In this document: positions 14,409 to 23,501 of the stretch, one piece after another
Numbering within the stretch: position 1 is the stretch's first letter
Layout of the letters: each line of letters opens with the position of its first letter
Source of the DNA: an uncultured Bacteroidales bacterium
GTDB taxonomy: Bacteria > Bacteroidota > Bacteroidia > Bacteroidales > Paludibacteraceae
NCBI GenBank assembly: GCA_900319005.1
Contig: ONMV01000011.1
Location: 1-53,560 of the forward strand
Length of the DNA stretch: 53,560 nt
Direction: 5' to 3'
The notes under the pieces: generated by a model
Seen by the model: only the letters and a program-made list of their open reading frames with translations
Database searches by the model: none
Told to the model about the DNA's origin: nothing
Made by a program: the position numbers and the translations under genes

Positions 14409-15735
14409 AATGTTGAAATAAGAAATCATTATACGGGTAACGCTTTACGTGGATCGCTTTTATACGATCGTACATTAACTTACGTAAAGTGTCTATGTTT
14501 TCTTTGTTTTTTGCGGAAATGAAGATGCAGTCCTCTCCGAGCCGTGCCATCCACGTCTTCTGCAGATCCTCTAAGGAATAATTCTCCCGTTGAAACGGTG
14601 TGAGATCATCTTCCTCTTTCGGGGTGTAAGTAAAATTATCTATCTTATTGAACACCACAATTTGCGGGATAGGGACCCCTCCCGGTTTCGACTCAAGGGA
14701 GGAGACGCGCTCCCATGGATTGCGCTCCTTCTTGCTCTCCCTCTCTTGTGGAGAGGGTTGGGGTGAGGTTATTTCCCTAATCGTCTGTTCCACCACTTCG
14801 TATTGTTCTTCGAAATTAGGGTGACTGATATCTACCACGTGGATTAGCAGATCTGCCTCGCGTACTTCGTCTAAGGTCGATTTGAACGATTCCACCAGGT
14901 GGTGAGGCAGTTTGCGAATGAACCCGACGGTGTCGGAGAGCAGGAAAGGCAGGTTTTCAATCGTCACTTTGCGAACCGTCGTGTCCAGCGTTGCGAAGAG
15001 TTTGTTCTCTGCGAACACATCGGATTTGGAAAGGAGGTTCATCAGTGTCGATTTGCCGACGTTCGTATAACCGACGAGTGCCACGCGTACCATCTTTCCT
15101 CGATGTTGGCGTTGGGTGGCCATCTGTTTGTCGATGGTCTTGAGTTGTTCCCGTAACAAAGCAATACGCTGTCCGATGACACGCTTATCCGCCTCAATCT
15201 GGGTCTCACCCATACCGCGGTTCGTGCCTCCACCGCCTCGTTGACGATCCAAGTGACTCCACATCCTCGTCAGACGTGGCAACATGTATTGCAGATGTGC
15301 CATCTCAACCTGCGTTTTCGCATAACTCGTCTGCGCACGTTGCAGGAAAATCTCCAAAATAAGGATTGTGCGGTCGATCACACGCACGTCCGGCTTGCCC
15401 TTGTGGTTCAGCGCTTTCTCTATGTTTCGAATCTGTCTCGGACTCAACTCATCGTCAAAGATCACCACATCGATGACGGTCTCCCTCCCTTGAGGGAAGG
15501 ACAGGGGAGAGGTTTGAATAAACTGGTCAATCTCCTCTAACTTTCCTTCCCCAACGTACGTAGCCGTATTAGGCTGATCCAAGCGCTGAGTAAACCGTTT
15601 GGCGGGCACAATACCATGCGTGTCGGCGAGGAATGCCAACTCGTCGAGGTATTCTTTTGTGCGGTCTTCCGGCTGGCTCGGAGTGATCAGTCCGACCAAC
15701 ACCGCGTGTTCAATATAGGGCTTGATTTCAATCAT
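14395..15735 (-). CDS. hflX: ribosome-associated GTPase HflX with two in-frame repeat insertions
   Basis: A ribosome-binding GTPase that splits or rescues stalled ribosomes. It has 446 residues. The N-terminal HflX domain (THGIVPAKRFTQRLDQPNTA ... FDDELSPRQIRNIEKALN) and coiled coil lead to RGGGGTNRGMGETQIEADKR. The G domain has G1 VALVGYTNVGKST, G3 LSDTVGFIRKLP and G4 VVFNKIDNF. Two stretches are foreign: SPLSFPQGRE at about residues 75-84, and about 35 residues (320-354, beginning TSPQPSPQERE) inserted just before the NKID motif. Both coincide with C/T-rich palindromic DNA elements. All core GTPase motifs are kept, so the protein is probably functional. It heads the hflX-hpt-pgm operon, with its start 13 bases after the -7 box. 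Confidence 0.93.
   Translation of the reverse strand: MIEIKPYIEHAVLVGLITPSQPEDRTKEYLDELAFLADTHGIVPAKRFTQRLDQPNTATYVGEGKLEEIDQFIQTSPLSFPQGRETVIDVVIFDDELSPRQIRNIEKALNHKGKPDVRVIDRTILILEIFLQRAQTSYAKTQVEMAHLQYMLPRLTRMWSHLDRQRGGGGTNRGMGETQIEADKRVIGQRIALLREQLKTIDKQMATQRQHRGKMVRVALVGYTNVGKSTLMNLLSKSDVFAENKLFATLDTTVRKVTIENLPFLLSDTVGFIRKLPHHLVESFKSTLDEVREADLLIHVVDISHPNFEEQYEVVEQTIREITSPQPSPQERESKKERNPWERVSSLESKPGGVPIPQIVVFNKIDNFTYTPKEEDDLTPFQRENYSLEDLQKTWMARLGEDCIFISAKNKENIDTLRKLMYDRIKAIHVKRYPYNDFLFQHYEDD
14672..14778. repeat. C/T-rich palindromic insertion in hflX, copy 1
   Basis: Contains CTCCCTCTCTTGTGGAGAGG and CTCAAGGGAGGAG-type inverted segments. It encodes about 35 residues (start TSPQPSPQERE, end SKPGGVP) that interrupt the GTPase domain between G3 and G4 without a frameshift. 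It is related in composition to the elements at 15481, 31107 and 32754. Confidence 0.75.
15481..15513. repeat. C/T-rich palindromic insertion in hflX, copy 2
   Basis: CTCCCTCCCTTGAGGGAAGG followed by ACAGGGGAGAGG. It encodes SPLSFPQGRE on the minus strand, inside a loop of the N-terminal HflX domain. Confidence 0.75.
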
Positions 15736-15748
15736 GACAATTCGGCTA

Positions 15749-15780
15749 CAAAGTTACAGCTTTTTTATGATATGTGCAAA
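15749..15780 (-). promoter_or_regulatory. promoter of the hflX-hpt-pgm operon
   Basis: On the minus strand, TTTG at 15780-15777, 20-base spacer, TAACTTTG at 15756-15749. The hflX ATG at 15735 is 13 bases downstream, giving a very short leader. The -33 box abuts the rpsO terminator. Confidence 0.8.
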
Positions 15781-15781
15781 T

Positions 15782-15817
15782 AAAAAGAAAAAAAGTGACA
15801 CAAAAAAGTCACTTTTT
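15782..15817 (-). terminator. rpsO terminator
   Basis: A 10-bp stem (AAAAAGTGAC / GTCACTTTTT) with an 8-base loop, then a T-rich tail on the minus strand. It lies about 30 bases after the rpsO stop and directly before the hflX promoter. Confidence 0.88.
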
Positions 15818-15849
15818 CTCTTTTTTTTACGTAATTTACGTAAGGTAGA

Positions 15850-16119
15850 TTACTTACGAATACCGAGTTCTTTGATGATAGCACGATAACGCTCAATGTC
15901 TTTTGCCTTCAGGTAATCCAACATGCGACGACGCTTACCAACAAGTGAAGTCAGTGCGCGCTCGGTACCGAAGTCCTTGCGGTTTTCCTTCAGGTGCTCG
16001 GTCAAGTGATTGATACGGAAGGTGAATAAAGCGATTTGGCTCTCAGCAGAACCGGTGTTCTTAGCGTCGTTGCCGTATTTAGCGAACAACTCTGCTTTCT
16101 TCTCAGAAGTTAAATACAT
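15850..16119 (-). CDS. rpsO: 30S ribosomal protein S15
   Basis: An 89-residue primary 16S rRNA-binding protein of the small subunit platform. The sequence is complete and typical: KAELFAKYGNDAKNTGSAES, then QIALFTFRINHLTEHLKENR, then LVGKRRRMLDYLKAKDIERY, ending ELGIRK. It is monocistronic, with its own promoter, a 143-base leader and a strong terminator. The leader holds a heptamer-like array next to the start and an A/T-stemmed hairpin near its 5' end, so autoregulation as in other S15 genes is possible but not shown. Confidence 0.97.
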   Translation of the reverse strand: MYLTSEKKAELFAKYGNDAKNTGSAESQIALFTFRINHLTEHLKENRKDFGTERALTSLVGKRRRMLDYLKAKDIERYRAIIKELGIRK

Positions 16120-16123
16120 AAAT

Positions 16124-16181
16124 CATTTACGATTTGTTCATTTACCATTTGGTCATTTTTCATTCGACCATTGGGCAAATG
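16124..16181. repeat. degenerate 7/8-bp array in the rpsO leader
   Basis: Units CATTTAC, GATTTGTT, CATTTAC, CATTTGGT, CATTTTT, CATTCGAC, CATTGGG. It starts 5 bases upstream of the rpsO ATG, so it covers the ribosome-landing region of the mRNA. This is one of the few arrays placed 5' of a gene. Confidence 0.65.
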
Positions 16182-16262
16182 CGAGTTAAACAATGTCGGC
16201 TAAAGGAGTATCGCGTGGATAACAACTTCGCCGGATTTACTGCTTTTTCGCAAAAAAGCGTG

Positions 16263-16294
16263 CAAAAGTACTGCTTTTTTTTGAATTGACCAAA
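16263..16294 (-). promoter_or_regulatory. promoter of rpsO
   Basis: On the minus strand, TTTG at 16294-16291, 20-base spacer, TACTTTTG at 16270-16263. The leader starts with a hairpin at 16242-16259 (GCTTTTT / AAAAAGC). Confidence 0.78.
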
Positions 16295-16321
16295 TATTTT
16301 GACAAAAATCTGCTAATTTAT

Positions 16322-17203
16322 TTACTTTTTTAGTTGGAAAGGGAATGAACCGATCATGTTTCCATCGCAAAAGAAGTCTATTGTATAGAATCCATCAACA
16401 GCTTTCCCCAGCGCTTGATAGCACGTACCTTCATATGCTTCGCCTGTATATTCGATTTGTTGCGTCAGCGAGTACGGTATCTCGTCGCTCTCGAAAGCAA
16501 AGAGGTGTTCTTCATCCTCTCCTATCAGATTACCATTCGGATCCATAACCCGTACATACAGATCTTTGAGTCCCGGCGTGCAGGTGATGTTTTTCGCTAT
16601 TATGAAGTCAAACTGCAGTTTGCGTAGATGACTCACCATGCGCGTTTTGTGGTCGTTCTTATTGAGCATCGTCACTGTGCAGGCTGTGACCTCCATCATC
16701 GATGCGCGAGTGACCGTCTCAGCCAATTGAGAATTGACAATTTCCAATTGAGAATTCTGCTCTTTGACTTGCTGGTTCTCCGCTCTATATTGTTGGTTTT
16801 CTGCTGTTAATCTGGCATTTGTGGCATTGAGCGAATCGATCTGGCGTACATAATCTTTCATGACCGTGCGGACGGTAGCTAACTCTTTTTTTAGCTCTGC
16901 AATCTTCCGTGCATTGGATGCCTTGGTATGACGCAATTCTTCGAGTAAGTCCTGTACGCGTTGTTGCTCTCTGCTCAGCAGATCTTGCAGCGAGTCGTTT
17001 CGGATATCCATCTGTTGATACCCGTCGAACTGAATGGCTAAATCCTCGTACTCCTCTTGCAGTTCCTCTTTTTCAATCGTCATCTGTTCTAAAATCTCGT
17101 TCAGTTCGTTACGCTGCGTCATGTTCCATGCCACTAAACCGACAATAACCGCCACTAACAGGACGATGAGAAACCATATTTGTTTGTTTTTTTGCTCTGT
17201 CAT
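16322..17203 (-). CDS. membrane-anchored coiled-coil protein of unknown function
   Basis: A 293-residue protein I do not recognise by name. After a short charged N-terminus (MTEQKNKQ), one transmembrane helix IWFLIVLLVAVIVGLVAWNM spans about residues 9-28. Residues 30-165 are a long coiled coil rich in Glu, Gln, Leu and Arg. The last 120 residues look globular and beta-rich (VTACTVTMLNKNDHKTRMVS ... LKDLYVRVMDPNGNLIGEDE). It is probably inner-membrane anchored with a periplasmic globular end. A 35-base heptamer array adds QNSQLEIVNSQL-like residues at about 149-160, at the end of the coiled coil. It overlaps the murF stop by 4 bases and is the last gene of the envelope operon. Confidence 0.75.
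   Translation of the reverse strand: MTEQKNKQIWFLIVLLVAVIVGLVAWNMTQRNELNEILEQMTIEKEELQEEYEDLAIQFDGYQQMDIRNDSLQDLLSREQQRVQDLLEELRHTKASNARKIAELKKELATVRTVMKDYVRQIDSLNATNARLTAENQQYRAENQQVKEQNSQLEIVNSQLAETVTRASMMEVTACTVTMLNKNDHKTRMVSHLRKLQFDFIIAKNITCTPGLKDLYVRVMDPNGNLIGEDEEHLFAFESDEIPYSLTQQIEYTGEAYEGTCYQALGKAVDGFYTIDFFCDGNMIGSFPFQLKK
16725..16759. repeat. five-unit heptamer array in the coiled-coil gene
   Basis: AATTGAG, AATTGAC, AATTTCC, AATTGAG, AATTCTG: five 7-base units read in frame, at the boundary of coiled coil and globular domain. Confidence 0.78.
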
Positions 17204-18378
17204 AATAACGTAATCACTTTCTCTAATTGGTTGCTACGGCTTCCTTTAAGCAAAACAGTGTAACCGATGATCGGTTCTTGTCTGAGGAAGGCGCACAACG
17301 CTTCTACGTTCTCAAAAATCGGGTAAGGAGCTGTTGTCTCTTTATATTCCTCACCCACTAATAATACCTTATCCGCTTTGCGTTCCAGCAGCATGTTGAC
17401 GATGTTCTGATGCTCCTGTGCACTATATTCTCCTAATTCGCGCATCGCTCCAAGGATGTAACAATTTCCTTTGAAGGCATTGATAGCAGCCTGCATAGAA
17501 GTCGGATTGGCGTTATAGGCATCAATCACCAGGGTGTTCTTTTCTGTCTGCATCAACTGAGAACGGTTATTGGAGGGTATATACGCGCGGATGGCAGCTA
17601 AACCCCTTGTTTCCGCAACACCGAAATACAACCCCACGCGAAGTGCCGCAGAGACGTTCTCGGCATTGTAGTTGCCTACTAAATGAGTACCTTCCGGCAT
17701 CGTGCCCGTAGAATAATTGACAATTGACAATTGACAGTTGACAATTTGTTTTTTTGCTTCTTCTAACATCTTATCCAGATAATGGTTGTCTTCGTTGAGG
17801 AAGACAGTACCCTTATGGGCGACGAGGTAATCGTACAACTCCCGTTTAGTAGTTTGCACGCCTTCGAAAGAGCCGAAACCCTGTAGATGCGCTTTTCCGA
17901 CGTTGGTAATAAGACCGAAATTAGGTTCCGCAATCTCCACGAGCTCTTTGATGTCTCCCGGATGGCTGGCTCCCATTTCTACGATAGCCATCTCATGCGC
18001 GCGCGTTATATTTAATAAGGTGAGCGGCACTCCGAGGCTGTTATTCAGGTTGCCTTGCGTGTAATAGATATTGTATTTCGTTTTTAGCACCGCGGCGCAA
18101 AGTTCCTTGGTTGTCGTCTTGCCGTTAGTGCCGGTGATGGCTAAGATGGGCAGCCCTAATTCGCGACGCCAAGCGCGCGCAAGATCTTGTACTTCCGCAA
18201 GAGCGTTTTCTCCGCAGATGACGTACTCTGCTCCTTGCGCTTTTGCTTGCTCTACGAAATCGTTACCATCGAAATGCTCCCCTTTTAGTGCAACAAAGAT
18301 AGAGCCGGAAGTGACCTTCCGGCTATCTGTTGTAACTTGGAGCGCTTCTTTATTTTTTATTAGGAAGTTCCAATCCAT
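17200..18378 (-). CDS. murF: UDP-N-acetylmuramoyl-tripeptide--D-alanyl-D-alanine ligase
   Basis: Adds D-Ala-D-Ala to the muramyl tripeptide, the last cytoplasmic step of the peptidoglycan precursor. It has 392 residues from ATG 18378; the longer frame from 18399 runs into the MFS gene. The N-terminal domain has VTTDSRKVTSGSIFVALKGE, the ATP loop ILAITGTNGKTTTKE near residue 100, then VEMGASHPGDIKEL and LITNVGKAHLQGFG. The C-terminal domain has VIDAYNANPTSMQAAI and LGAMRELGEYS. Between FLNEDNHYLDKM and EGTHLVGNYNAENV the central domain is shorter than I expect for Bacteroides MurF. It also contains a heptamer-array peptide (QIVNCQLSIVNY, about residues 210-221), suggesting that the array replaced native sequence. 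Its start overlaps the MFS gene by 29 bases. Confidence 0.93.
   Translation of the reverse strand: MDWNFLIKNKEALQVTTDSRKVTSGSIFVALKGEHFDGNDFVEQAKAQGAEYVICGENALAEVQDLARAWRRELGLPILAITGTNGKTTTKELCAAVLKTKYNIYYTQGNLNNSLGVPLTLLNITRAHEMAIVEMGASHPGDIKELVEIAEPNFGLITNVGKAHLQGFGSFEGVQTTKRELYDYLVAHKGTVFLNEDNHYLDKMLEEAKKQIVNCQLSIVNYSTGTMPEGTHLVGNYNAENVSAALRVGLYFGVAETRGLAAIRAYIPSNNRSQLMQTEKNTLVIDAYNANPTSMQAAINAFKGNCYILGAMRELGEYSAQEHQNIVNMLLERKADKVLLVGEEYKETTAPYPIFENVEALCAFLRQEPIIGYTVLLKGSRSNQLEKVITLL
17715..17749. repeat. five-unit heptamer array in murF
   Basis: AATTGAC, AATTGAC, AATTGAC, AGTTGAC, AATTTGT: the cleanest array in the window, 35 bases, inside the coding frame of an essential-type gene. Confidence 0.85.
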
Positions 18379-19720
18379 AGTTTTTCTTTTTGTCCTCAAT
18401 CTTCAATGCAAGACTCAGCAGAAAAGCCAGAACACCGAATGATGCAAAGACACACATCGGTACGAGGTATCCGTTGGTCGCCACGCGCAGTTTACCAATC
18501 AGCAGCGGCACGAGGCACAAACCAATATTTTGTACCCAGAAAATCAAACAATAAGCCGAACCTAACACTTTCTCATCTATGATCTTAGGCACAGAGGGCC
18601 ACATCGATGCCGGAACGAGCGAGAAACTCACACCAAGAACCAGGATGGTAACAAGCGCTAAAGTCTTGCTCGGATAAGCCGGCAGCACAAAGGCGAAGAC
18701 GCAATGACAAGCAATCATGATTACTGCTCCGAGCAACATCATCGAAGCACCTTTTCCTTTGTAGTCAATGAACGCGCCAAGGAATGGCGTTAGAACCATC
18801 GCTAAGATCGGGAACCACTTGAAGAGCCCTGCAGCCTCGGCATTGGAGATCGAAAGTGTCTCTTCGAGGAAGTTAGTTGCAAAACGCTGGAATGGGAAGA
18901 TGGCAGAATAGTAGAGCACGCAGAGGAGCGCTACAATCCAGAACATCTTCGATTGGAAGATCTGACCCAGATCCGATACATGGAACTCATCCTCCGGATC
19001 TTTCTCCGCCGTTGCTTCACCGATAGCTACGAGTTGGTTGTCAAACTTTGTATCCATAATCGTGAAGACGAAGAAATTGAGCAAGCCGATTACCAAAAGG
19101 AGTGAAGCGAAGAGAAGGGGAGCCGTTACGGAGTTTGTGCCGTCTATAGCGAATTTCTCACTAAGCATCGGAGCGAGCCACATTGCGCCAAAGACGCCGA
19201 GACGTGCTATCGCCATCTCCAGACCCATTGCGAGCGCCATTTCTTTGCCTTTGAACCATTTGGCGAGGATCTTACTAACCGTTGTGCCAGCCATCTCGCA
19301 ACCACAACCGAAAATCATGAAACCGAACAAAGCCAACTTAGCGCTACCGGGCATCGAAGGCCACCACGCGTTGAGCCATTCGACCGTGTTGGCATCTGTC
19401 CATGAGATGCCCCAGTACTTGATAGCTGCTCCGATGACCATTAGACTTGCACTGAGCAGCCCCGTAAAACGGACGCCCATCTTATCGAGGATGATACCTG
19501 CCAGAATGAGGAATCCGAAGACGTTCAGCAGATATTCTCCTGCTGCGTATGTGCCGAAGACACCTTGGTCCCAACCGATGGTATCGTTCAAAAGGGAAGC
19601 CAGAGGGGAGAGAATGTCCACGAACATGTACGCGAAGAACATCATTGATGCCACGAGTACCAACACCGTCCACCGCGCAGCTGCACTATCGCGAAGTGTT
19701 TGTTGAATTGCTTTTACCAT
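18350..19720 (-). CDS. major facilitator superfamily transporter
   Basis: A 456-residue inner-membrane secondary transporter with about twelve hydrophobic segments. MFS signs are ILDKMGVRFTGLL after helix 2 and FIDYKGKGASMMLLG in the second half; the two halves are joined by a hydrophilic loop (GEATAEKDPEDEFHVSDLGQ). The overall pattern resembles nitrate/oxalate-formate-type MFS proteins, but the substrate cannot be inferred. The start lies inside the 3' end of a 41-codon ORF and the stop lies inside murF, so the gene is embedded in a tightly coupled operon. The link to envelope genes hints at a cell-wall metabolite, but this is only context. Confidence 0.88.
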   Translation of the reverse strand: MVKAIQQTLRDSAAARWTVLVLVASMMFFAYMFVDILSPLASLLNDTIGWDQGVFGTYAAGEYLLNVFGFLILAGIILDKMGVRFTGLLSASLMVIGAAIKYWGISWTDANTVEWLNAWWPSMPGSAKLALFGFMIFGCGCEMAGTTVSKILAKWFKGKEMALAMGLEMAIARLGVFGAMWLAPMLSEKFAIDGTNSVTAPLLFASLLLVIGLLNFFVFTIMDTKFDNQLVAIGEATAEKDPEDEFHVSDLGQIFQSKMFWIVALLCVLYYSAIFPFQRFATNFLEETLSISNAEAAGLFKWFPILAMVLTPFLGAFIDYKGKGASMMLLGAVIMIACHCVFAFVLPAYPSKTLALVTILVLGVSFSLVPASMWPSVPKIIDEKVLGSAYCLIFWVQNIGLCLVPLLIGKLRVATNGYLVPMCVFASFGVLAFLLSLALKIEDKKKNYGLELPNKK

Positions 19721-19811
19721 ACTTATAGGAATATGAATTTTTCTTTTTTAGCCATTCCGCTTTCTTCTTTTCGTACTCGGCGTAATGGCTTTCCAAATAG
19801 CCGTCAGCCAT
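19686..19811 (-). CDS. small conserved-looking ORF between skp and the MFS gene
   Basis: A 41-codon frame from ATG 19811 to TAG 19686, reading MADGYLESHYAEYEKKKAEW then a lysine-rich tail. It has no membrane segment and is strongly helical and charged. It resembles the short MADxxLExxxxEYxxRK-type proteins I recall from Bacteroidales genomes (sometimes mislabelled dehydrogenase), which supports it as a real gene. It sits in the 129-base gap between the second skp-like gene and the MFS transporter and overlaps the latter by 35 bases. Function is unknown. Confidence 0.55.
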   Translation of the reverse strand: MADGYLESHYAEYEKKKAEWLKKKNSYSYKYGKSNSTNTSR

Positions 19812-19814
19812 AAA

Positions 19815-19853
19815 TAAATGTACAAAGTGTCAATGTACGATGTACAATTTTAC
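19815..19853. repeat. degenerate array at the stop of the skp-like gene
   Basis: Units of the GTACA type (ATGTACA, AAGTGTC, AATGTACG, ATGTACAA). It runs from the stop codon of the skp-like gene to just before the 41-codon ORF. Confidence 0.6.
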
Positions 19854-20341
19854 TTAATACCCAATTCTTTCTTAACAGCTGGAGTGGCATCGGTAGCATC
19901 GGTACCGATATGAACCATTGCTGCGGAGTCGAAAATATAGGTGTATCCCTCGCGCTCACCAACAGCTTTGATAGCTTTGGACATTTTCTCATGTACCGGA
20001 GCCAACAGTTCTTGTTGTTTTTTCTGAATATCCTGCTCTGCGGTCTGATAGAAAAGCTGGATACGTTGCTGCATCTCCTGCAATTCCTGCTGACGAATCT
20101 GCTTAACAGCGTCCGCCATAGTAGCTTCTTGGGATTGATAATCTTGCAGTTTCTTCTGGAACTCCTCCTGCATCGAAGTCAATTGGGACTCGTACTGGGC
20201 GTTTACCGTATCCATTTTCAGTTTCACTTGCGCCACTTCCGGCATCTGAGCAAAGAGCTCTTGCGTGTTAATGTGACCGAATTTCTGAGCGCTGGCAAGC
20301 ATCGGCAAAGCCAGCATGATTGTAATAATAATTTTTTTCAT
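19850..20341 (-). CDS. OmpH/Skp-family periplasmic chaperone (second copy)
   Basis: A 163-residue periplasmic chaperone for unfolded outer-membrane proteins. Signal peptide MKKIIITIMLALPMLASAQ is followed by FGHINTQELFAQMPE, the first strand of the Skp body. Long helical arms rich in Gln (about residues 40-115) follow, then the C-terminal strand region GYTYIFDSAAMVHIG. It is paired with another Skp-like gene 43 bases upstream and with bamA, the usual Bacteroidetes order. The ending in GIK is typical of the family. Confidence 0.88.
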   Translation of the reverse strand: MKKIIITIMLALPMLASAQKFGHINTQELFAQMPEVAQVKLKMDTVNAQYESQLTSMQEEFQKKLQDYQSQEATMADAVKQIRQQELQEMQQRIQLFYQTAEQDIQKKQQELLAPVHEKMSKAIKAVGEREGYTYIFDSAAMVHIGTDATDATPAVKKELGIK

Positions 20342-20353
20342 TGTAGTATTTTT

Positions 20354-20375
20354 TTATTCGTTATTTCGTTATTAG
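20354..20375. repeat. short degenerate array between the two skp-like genes
   Basis: TTATTCG, TTATTTCG, TTATTAG. It lies 10 bases after the stop of the first skp-like gene. Confidence 0.5.
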
Positions 20376-20384
20376 GGGTGGGAT

Positions 20385-20903
20385 TTATTTTGCACCCAGT
20401 TTCTGGAGAATCTGGTCAGAAACATCCAGTTTGGAGGACATATAAATCAAAGCCGGGTCGGCAGAACGGTCCTTGACAATATCAATGCGTTTCTCGTTTG
20501 CCAAATCCTGAATAGCCGTGTATATTTCGTCCTGGATAGGGCGGATGAGAGCTTCGCGTTTCTTGTATAACTCGCCTTCCTGTCCGAAATACTTGCGTTT
20601 GAGTTCCAATACTTCTTGCTCTTTCTGCACAATCTCCTGTTCTCTTTTGGTGCGCATCGTCTCGGAGAGGAATATCTGCTCCGTTTGATAATTGGTTGCC
20701 ATCACACGTGCTTCCTGCTGCGCTGCGTCCACTTCTTTCTGCCAGCGTTTGGAGAGCATCGTTAACTGTTCGTTTGCTTGCTCGTATTGCGGCAGATTCT
20801 TCAGGATATATTGCATATCAATATATGCTACCGATTGATCCTTAGCAAAAGCTGTGCCAAAGCTCATCACAGCTGCCATTACTATTAAGATTGTCCTTTT
20901 CAT
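20385..20903 (-). CDS. OmpH/Skp-family periplasmic chaperone (first copy)
   Basis: A 172-residue periplasmic chaperone. Signal peptide MKRTILIVMAAVMSFGTAFA is followed by KDQSVAYIDMQYILKNLPQY, a helical arm region (MLSKRWQKEVDAAQQEARVM ... REQEIVQKEQEVLELKRKYF) and the closing strand segment RIDIVKDRSADPALIYMSSK. It lies 18 bases after bamA and before the second copy, so both Skp-like proteins are made together with the insertase they feed. The two copies differ clearly and look like an old duplication. Confidence 0.9.
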   Translation of the reverse strand: MKRTILIVMAAVMSFGTAFAKDQSVAYIDMQYILKNLPQYEQANEQLTMLSKRWQKEVDAAQQEARVMATNYQTEQIFLSETMRTKREQEIVQKEQEVLELKRKYFGQEGELYKKREALIRPIQDEIYTAIQDLANEKRIDIVKDRSADPALIYMSSKLDVSDQILQKLGAK

Positions 20904-20921
20904 TTTCTTATTTTATTATTG

Positions 20922-23501
20922 TTACATTTCTTGTCCAAGCACGAAGTGGAACTGACTACCGCTGTAGTTTCTGCTTCCGTTAATTTCATCGAATCCCCAA
21001 CCCCAGTCTATACCGAGCAGACCGAACATCGGCAGGAAGAAGCGGACACCCACACCGGCAGAACGCTTGAGATCGAATGGGTTATACTCCTCTATGTTCG
21101 CGAAGCAGTTACCGGCCTCCAAGAAACCGAGTACCCATATGGTGGCATTCTGCTCCAGCGTAATAGGATATCTCATCTCGATGGTAAACTTATTGTACAA
21201 ATATCCCATGTTGCGTCCTGTATAGGCATCGTACGGAGTGAGTGAGCCTGCTGCGTAACCACGCATGGATATATATTCGGTTTGATAACCTCCCGTGTAT
21301 CCAGCCATTCCGTCACCACCCATTGTATAGGTTTCTACAGGCGATTTCTTGTATTTGTTGTAGTGCCCGAGATAACCAAATTCCGCACGGGTCATGAGTA
21401 CCAGTTTGCTGTCCCGGGTAAGGGGAGTAAACACTTTTCCCTTGAACGTCCATTTATGATACTCAATAAGGTGGTATTTCTCTTCCGGTGTCAGGGTGGA
21501 GTAGTCTTTTTTTTCAAAGAGCGACCAAGGCGGTGTCAGTTTGACACCTAAGCTGAACTGCGAACCGCGACGCGTATAAATCGGGTTGTCGATAGACGAA
21601 CGACTGATTTGCAGGTTCAGCGCCAAGTTGTGCATGGTACCATTAGCCACTTGCATGTAAGCCCAATCACGCATCCAGAAGAGCGTATAGCTCAGCTCGG
21701 TATAGAACATGAAATAATCATCCGGCCAACGGAGACGTTTACCATAACCGAGTGCAAAACCGAACTGGCGAATGAACTTGCCTTTATCCGCCTCTGCCTC
21801 CGCTATCTGCTGGTAATAATTCGAGTTGCCGGAATAGTAGTAATAATCCGAATAGGAGTTATAGAGGTTTTGGTATGCCCGTTGGTAACGGCTGGAATAA
21901 CCTGTTTGGTTATAGAAGAAGAAGCTGGCACTGAGGCTGTTAGGACGCTTTCCGCCTAACCAAGGCTCAAGGAAAGACAGCGAAACCGATGTCGAGTAGA
22001 TACCATTCGTACGCAAGTTGATGGAGAAAGTCTGACCTTCACCTTGCGGCACGATACGATAGGATTTTTTATTGAAGAGGTTCTGGATGGCGAAGTTGGT
22101 GAACTTGAAGCCGATCGAGCCGGTAATACCAGTAGCTCCCCAACCGAGGGAGAACTCCACTTGGTCGCTGGACTTAGTCTCCAGATTATAAGTGATATCC
22201 ACCGTTCCGTTCTCGGGATCGGGTTGAATATCCGGAACCAATTTCTCTTGGTCGAAATGCCCCATCTGCGCCAACTCACGCAACGAACGCATAATATCCG
22301 ATTGGGAGTATAGTTGTCCCGGTTTTGTATATAACTCACGTCGAACTACGTGCTCGTAAACACGCGTGTTGCCGACAATCTTGATATTATTGATGGTCGC
22401 CGGTTTGCCTTCGTATAAGCGCATTTCGAAATCGATGGAGTCATTCTCCACATTCACCTCAACGGGTTCTACGTTAAAGAAGAGATAACCGCGGTCTGTG
22501 TACAGTTTGCTGACGGCATCGTCGTCGGTCTGCAAGCGCTCGTTGAGCGTCTTCAGGTTATATACATCTCCCGGTTTGACGCCTAACGTTGCGTCCAGAT
22601 ATTCATAGGGATAGATGGTGTTTCCGACCCATTTGATGGAGCGGATGTAGTATTTATCCCCCTCGCTGATGGTCATATAGACGTCAACGCGGTTCTTCTT
22701 CGTTGGGCTCGGAACCACGGAGTCCGCTACGATATAAGCGTCACGATAACCCACTTCGTTATATTTATCAATCACCGCTTGTTTGTCTTTCTCGTACTCT
22801 GCATCTACGAATTTCTTCGTGCGGAACATGTTGATAATATGGTTATCATTCGTCTTTTTCATCGCCTTGTTAATCTGTAGGTGACTCAAGGCTTTGTTTC
22901 CGGTGATATAGATTTTTCCTACTTTGGTCTTGGCTTTCTTGTCTACTGCTACTAAAACGCGCACGTAGCCTTTATGGTCAGGGTCGGGTTTCTGGACAAT
23001 ATGTATCTCGGCATTGTGGAATCCTTTGTCGGCGAGGAATTTCTTAATAACCGTCTTGGCATGATCCTCCACGTTCGGCGTCATTTGTGCGCCCGGACGG
23101 ATACCTGCTTTAATCTCTACATCCTCCCGCTCGCTTTTCTTGAGACCCTCGTACTTGACTTCGCTGATACGGGGACGCTGCGCCAGTTCGATGACTAACC
23201 AGATTTTATTGCCCTCTATCTTCTTCGCTTTGATTTTGACGTTAGAGAAAAGACCTTGTTTCCAGAACCTTTTGATGGCTTTGGTGATCTGCGGACCCGG
23301 TACGTCAACTTTATCTCCGACAGCCAAACCGGAGAATCCAATCAGCACGAAATCCTCGTAGTTATCAGCGCCTTCTACTTCGATACCGGCAATCTCGTAG
23401 GTTTTACTCGACAAACCGTACTCGATGTCCTGCGCGAAAACACCGATGCTGAAGAGCAAAAAGAATATGATATTAATGAATCTGTTCACTTGTTTTTCCA
23501 A
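20922..23501 (-). CDS. bamA: outer membrane protein assembly factor BamA
   Basis: The essential insertase for outer-membrane beta-barrel proteins; 859 residues. A signal segment ([16 protein letters not shown]) is followed by POTRA repeats over about residues 35-430 (for example [40 protein letters not shown]) and a 16-strand Omp85 barrel with [14 protein letters not shown] and [20 protein letters not shown]. It ends in FHFVLGQEM, whose penultimate-region Phe is usual for barrels. The annotated start is a TTG inside the last 29 bases of uppS; a GTG four codons later is an equally possible start. An unusually long surface loop rich in Tyr and Ser ([17 protein letters not shown]) is notable. 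Confidence 0.93.
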   Translation of the reverse strand: MEKQVNRFINIIFFLLFSIGVFAQDIEYGLSSKTYEIAGIEVEGADNYEDFVLIGFSGLAVGDKVDVPGPQITKAIKRFWKQGLFSNVKIKAKKIEGNKIWLVIELAQRPRISEVKYEGLKKSEREDVEIKAGIRPGAQMTPNVEDHAKTVIKKFLADKGFHNAEIHIVQKPDPDHKGYVRVLVAVDKKAKTKVGKIYITGNKALSHLQINKAMKKTNDNHIINMFRTKKFVDAEYEKDKQAVIDKYNEVGYRDAYIVADSVVPSPTKKNRVDVYMTISEGDKYYIRSIKWVGNTIYPYEYLDATLGVKPGDVYNLKTLNERLQTDDDAVSKLYTDRGYLFFNVEPVEVNVENDSIDFEMRLYEGKPATINNIKIVGNTRVYEHVVRRELYTKPGQLYSQSDIMRSLRELAQMGHFDQEKLVPDIQPDPENGTVDITYNLETKSSDQVEFSLGWGATGITGSIGFKFTNFAIQNLFNKKSYRIVPQGEGQTFSINLRTNGIYSTSVSLSFLEPWLGGKRPNSLSASFFFYNQTGYSSRYQRAYQNLYNSYSDYYYYSGNSNYYQQIAEAEADKGKFIRQFGFALGYGKRLRWPDDYFMFYTELSYTLFWMRDWAYMQVANGTMHNLALNLQISRSSIDNPIYTRRGSQFSLGVKLTPPWSLFEKKDYSTLTPEEKYHLIEYHKWTFKGKVFTPLTRDSKLVLMTRAEFGYLGHYNKYKKSPVETYTMGGDGMAGYTGGYQTEYISMRGYAAGSLTPYDAYTGRNMGYLYNKFTIEMRYPITLEQNATIWVLGFLEAGNCFANIEEYNPFDLKRSAGVGVRFFLPMFGLLGIDWGWGFDEINGSRNYSGSQFHFVLGQEM

